Origin: Sulfurimonas sp.
GTDB taxonomy: Bacteria; Campylobacterota; Campylobacteria; Campylobacterales; Sulfurimonadaceae
DNA length: 6,691 nucleotides
Assembly (NCBI GenBank): GCA_015487435.1
Contig: WFPU01000282.1
Location: forward strand, 1 to 6,691
Direction of reading: 5' to 3'
Shown here: positions 6,610 through 6,691 of the stretch, one piece after another
How the letters are laid out: every line of letters begins with the position of its first letter
Numbering within the stretch: the first letter of the stretch is position 1
Program-made: the position numbers and the translations under genes
The notes under the pieces: generated by a model
The model's input: the letters and a program-made list of their open reading frames with translations, nothing else
Told to the model about the DNA's origin: nothing
Databases searched by the model: none

Positions 6610-6691
6610 TATGTTAAAAAAGATGTTTTTATTTGAAAATTTATCAGATGATATTTTAAAGATAATAGCTAAAGATTGTGAAGTTATATCT
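6602..6691 (+). CDS. Cyclic nucleotide-binding (CRP/FNR-like) domain protein, 5' end only
   Basis: The first 30 codons of a gene that runs out of the window. The translation, with LKKMFLFENLSDDILKIIA at residues 5-23, matches the usual opening of cyclic nucleotide-binding domains (L..iplF..Ls...L..ia), as in CRP/FNR regulators and in CNB-containing transporters or kinases. A good Shine-Dalgarno AAGGA (6592-6596), 5 bases before the ATG at 6602, supports this start over the in-frame ATG at 6611. The ATG overlaps the helicase stop (ATGATTAG), indicating translational coupling. With only 30 residues visible, the downstream output domain is unknown. Confidence 0.5.
   Translation, partial: MISMLKKMFLFENLSDDILKIIAKDCEVIS

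Overview
The window is AT-rich (roughly 30% G+C by eye) and gene-dense. Its A/T-ending codons, T-rich promoters with clear TATAAT boxes and weak Shine-Dalgarno sites, and its two-REC/GGDEF regulator fit a Campylobacterota (epsilonproteobacterial) chromosome of the Sulfurimonas/Arcobacter type. That placement is inferred from style and protein flavour, not from a search.

Layout. Positions 1-628 hold the barrel part of an enolase-superfamily dipeptide epimerase. Its front end breaks off at a stop codon (17-19) and its C-terminal tail is missing, so it looks like a decaying or disrupted gene. A 94-base gap carries a promoter. Next comes a tight three-gene operon on + (723-4092): a BRCT-like/leucine-rich-variant-repeat protein, a MoxR-family AAA+ ATPase, and a DUF2201-type protein with a metallopeptidase-like N-terminal domain and a VWA C-terminal domain. 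The first two genes overlap by 13 bases and the last two are 2 bases apart. The operon runs tail-to-tail into a minus-strand REC-REC-GGDEF response regulator (4074-5318), with a 19-base overlap of coding ends. A 25-base divergent promoter region separates that gene from a PIF1-type helicase (5344-6609). The helicase overlaps the start of a cyclic-nucleotide-binding (CRP-like) protein that leaves the window.

How the genes may work together. MoxR ATPases usually work with VWA proteins as chaperone-like pairs that remodel or metallate a client. The repeat protein ahead of them is a good candidate for a client-recognition subunit. In the VWA protein the HExxH zinc-protease motif has decayed to NGAMH while the MIDAS metal site is intact, suggesting a binding or scaffold role rather than proteolysis. 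The neighbouring regulator has two intact receiver domains but a degenerate GGDEF motif (NSEEF), so it is probably a phospho-signalling protein with little or no diguanylate cyclase activity.

Other points of note are three gene starts with a -10-like box exactly 6 bases before the ATG and no Shine-Dalgarno (possible leaderless mRNAs), and a GC-rich palindrome with a codon-usage shift inside the linker of the VWA gene. The three-gene operon is the best candidate for an under-described system. No CRISPR array, tRNA, rRNA or insertion sequence was seen.
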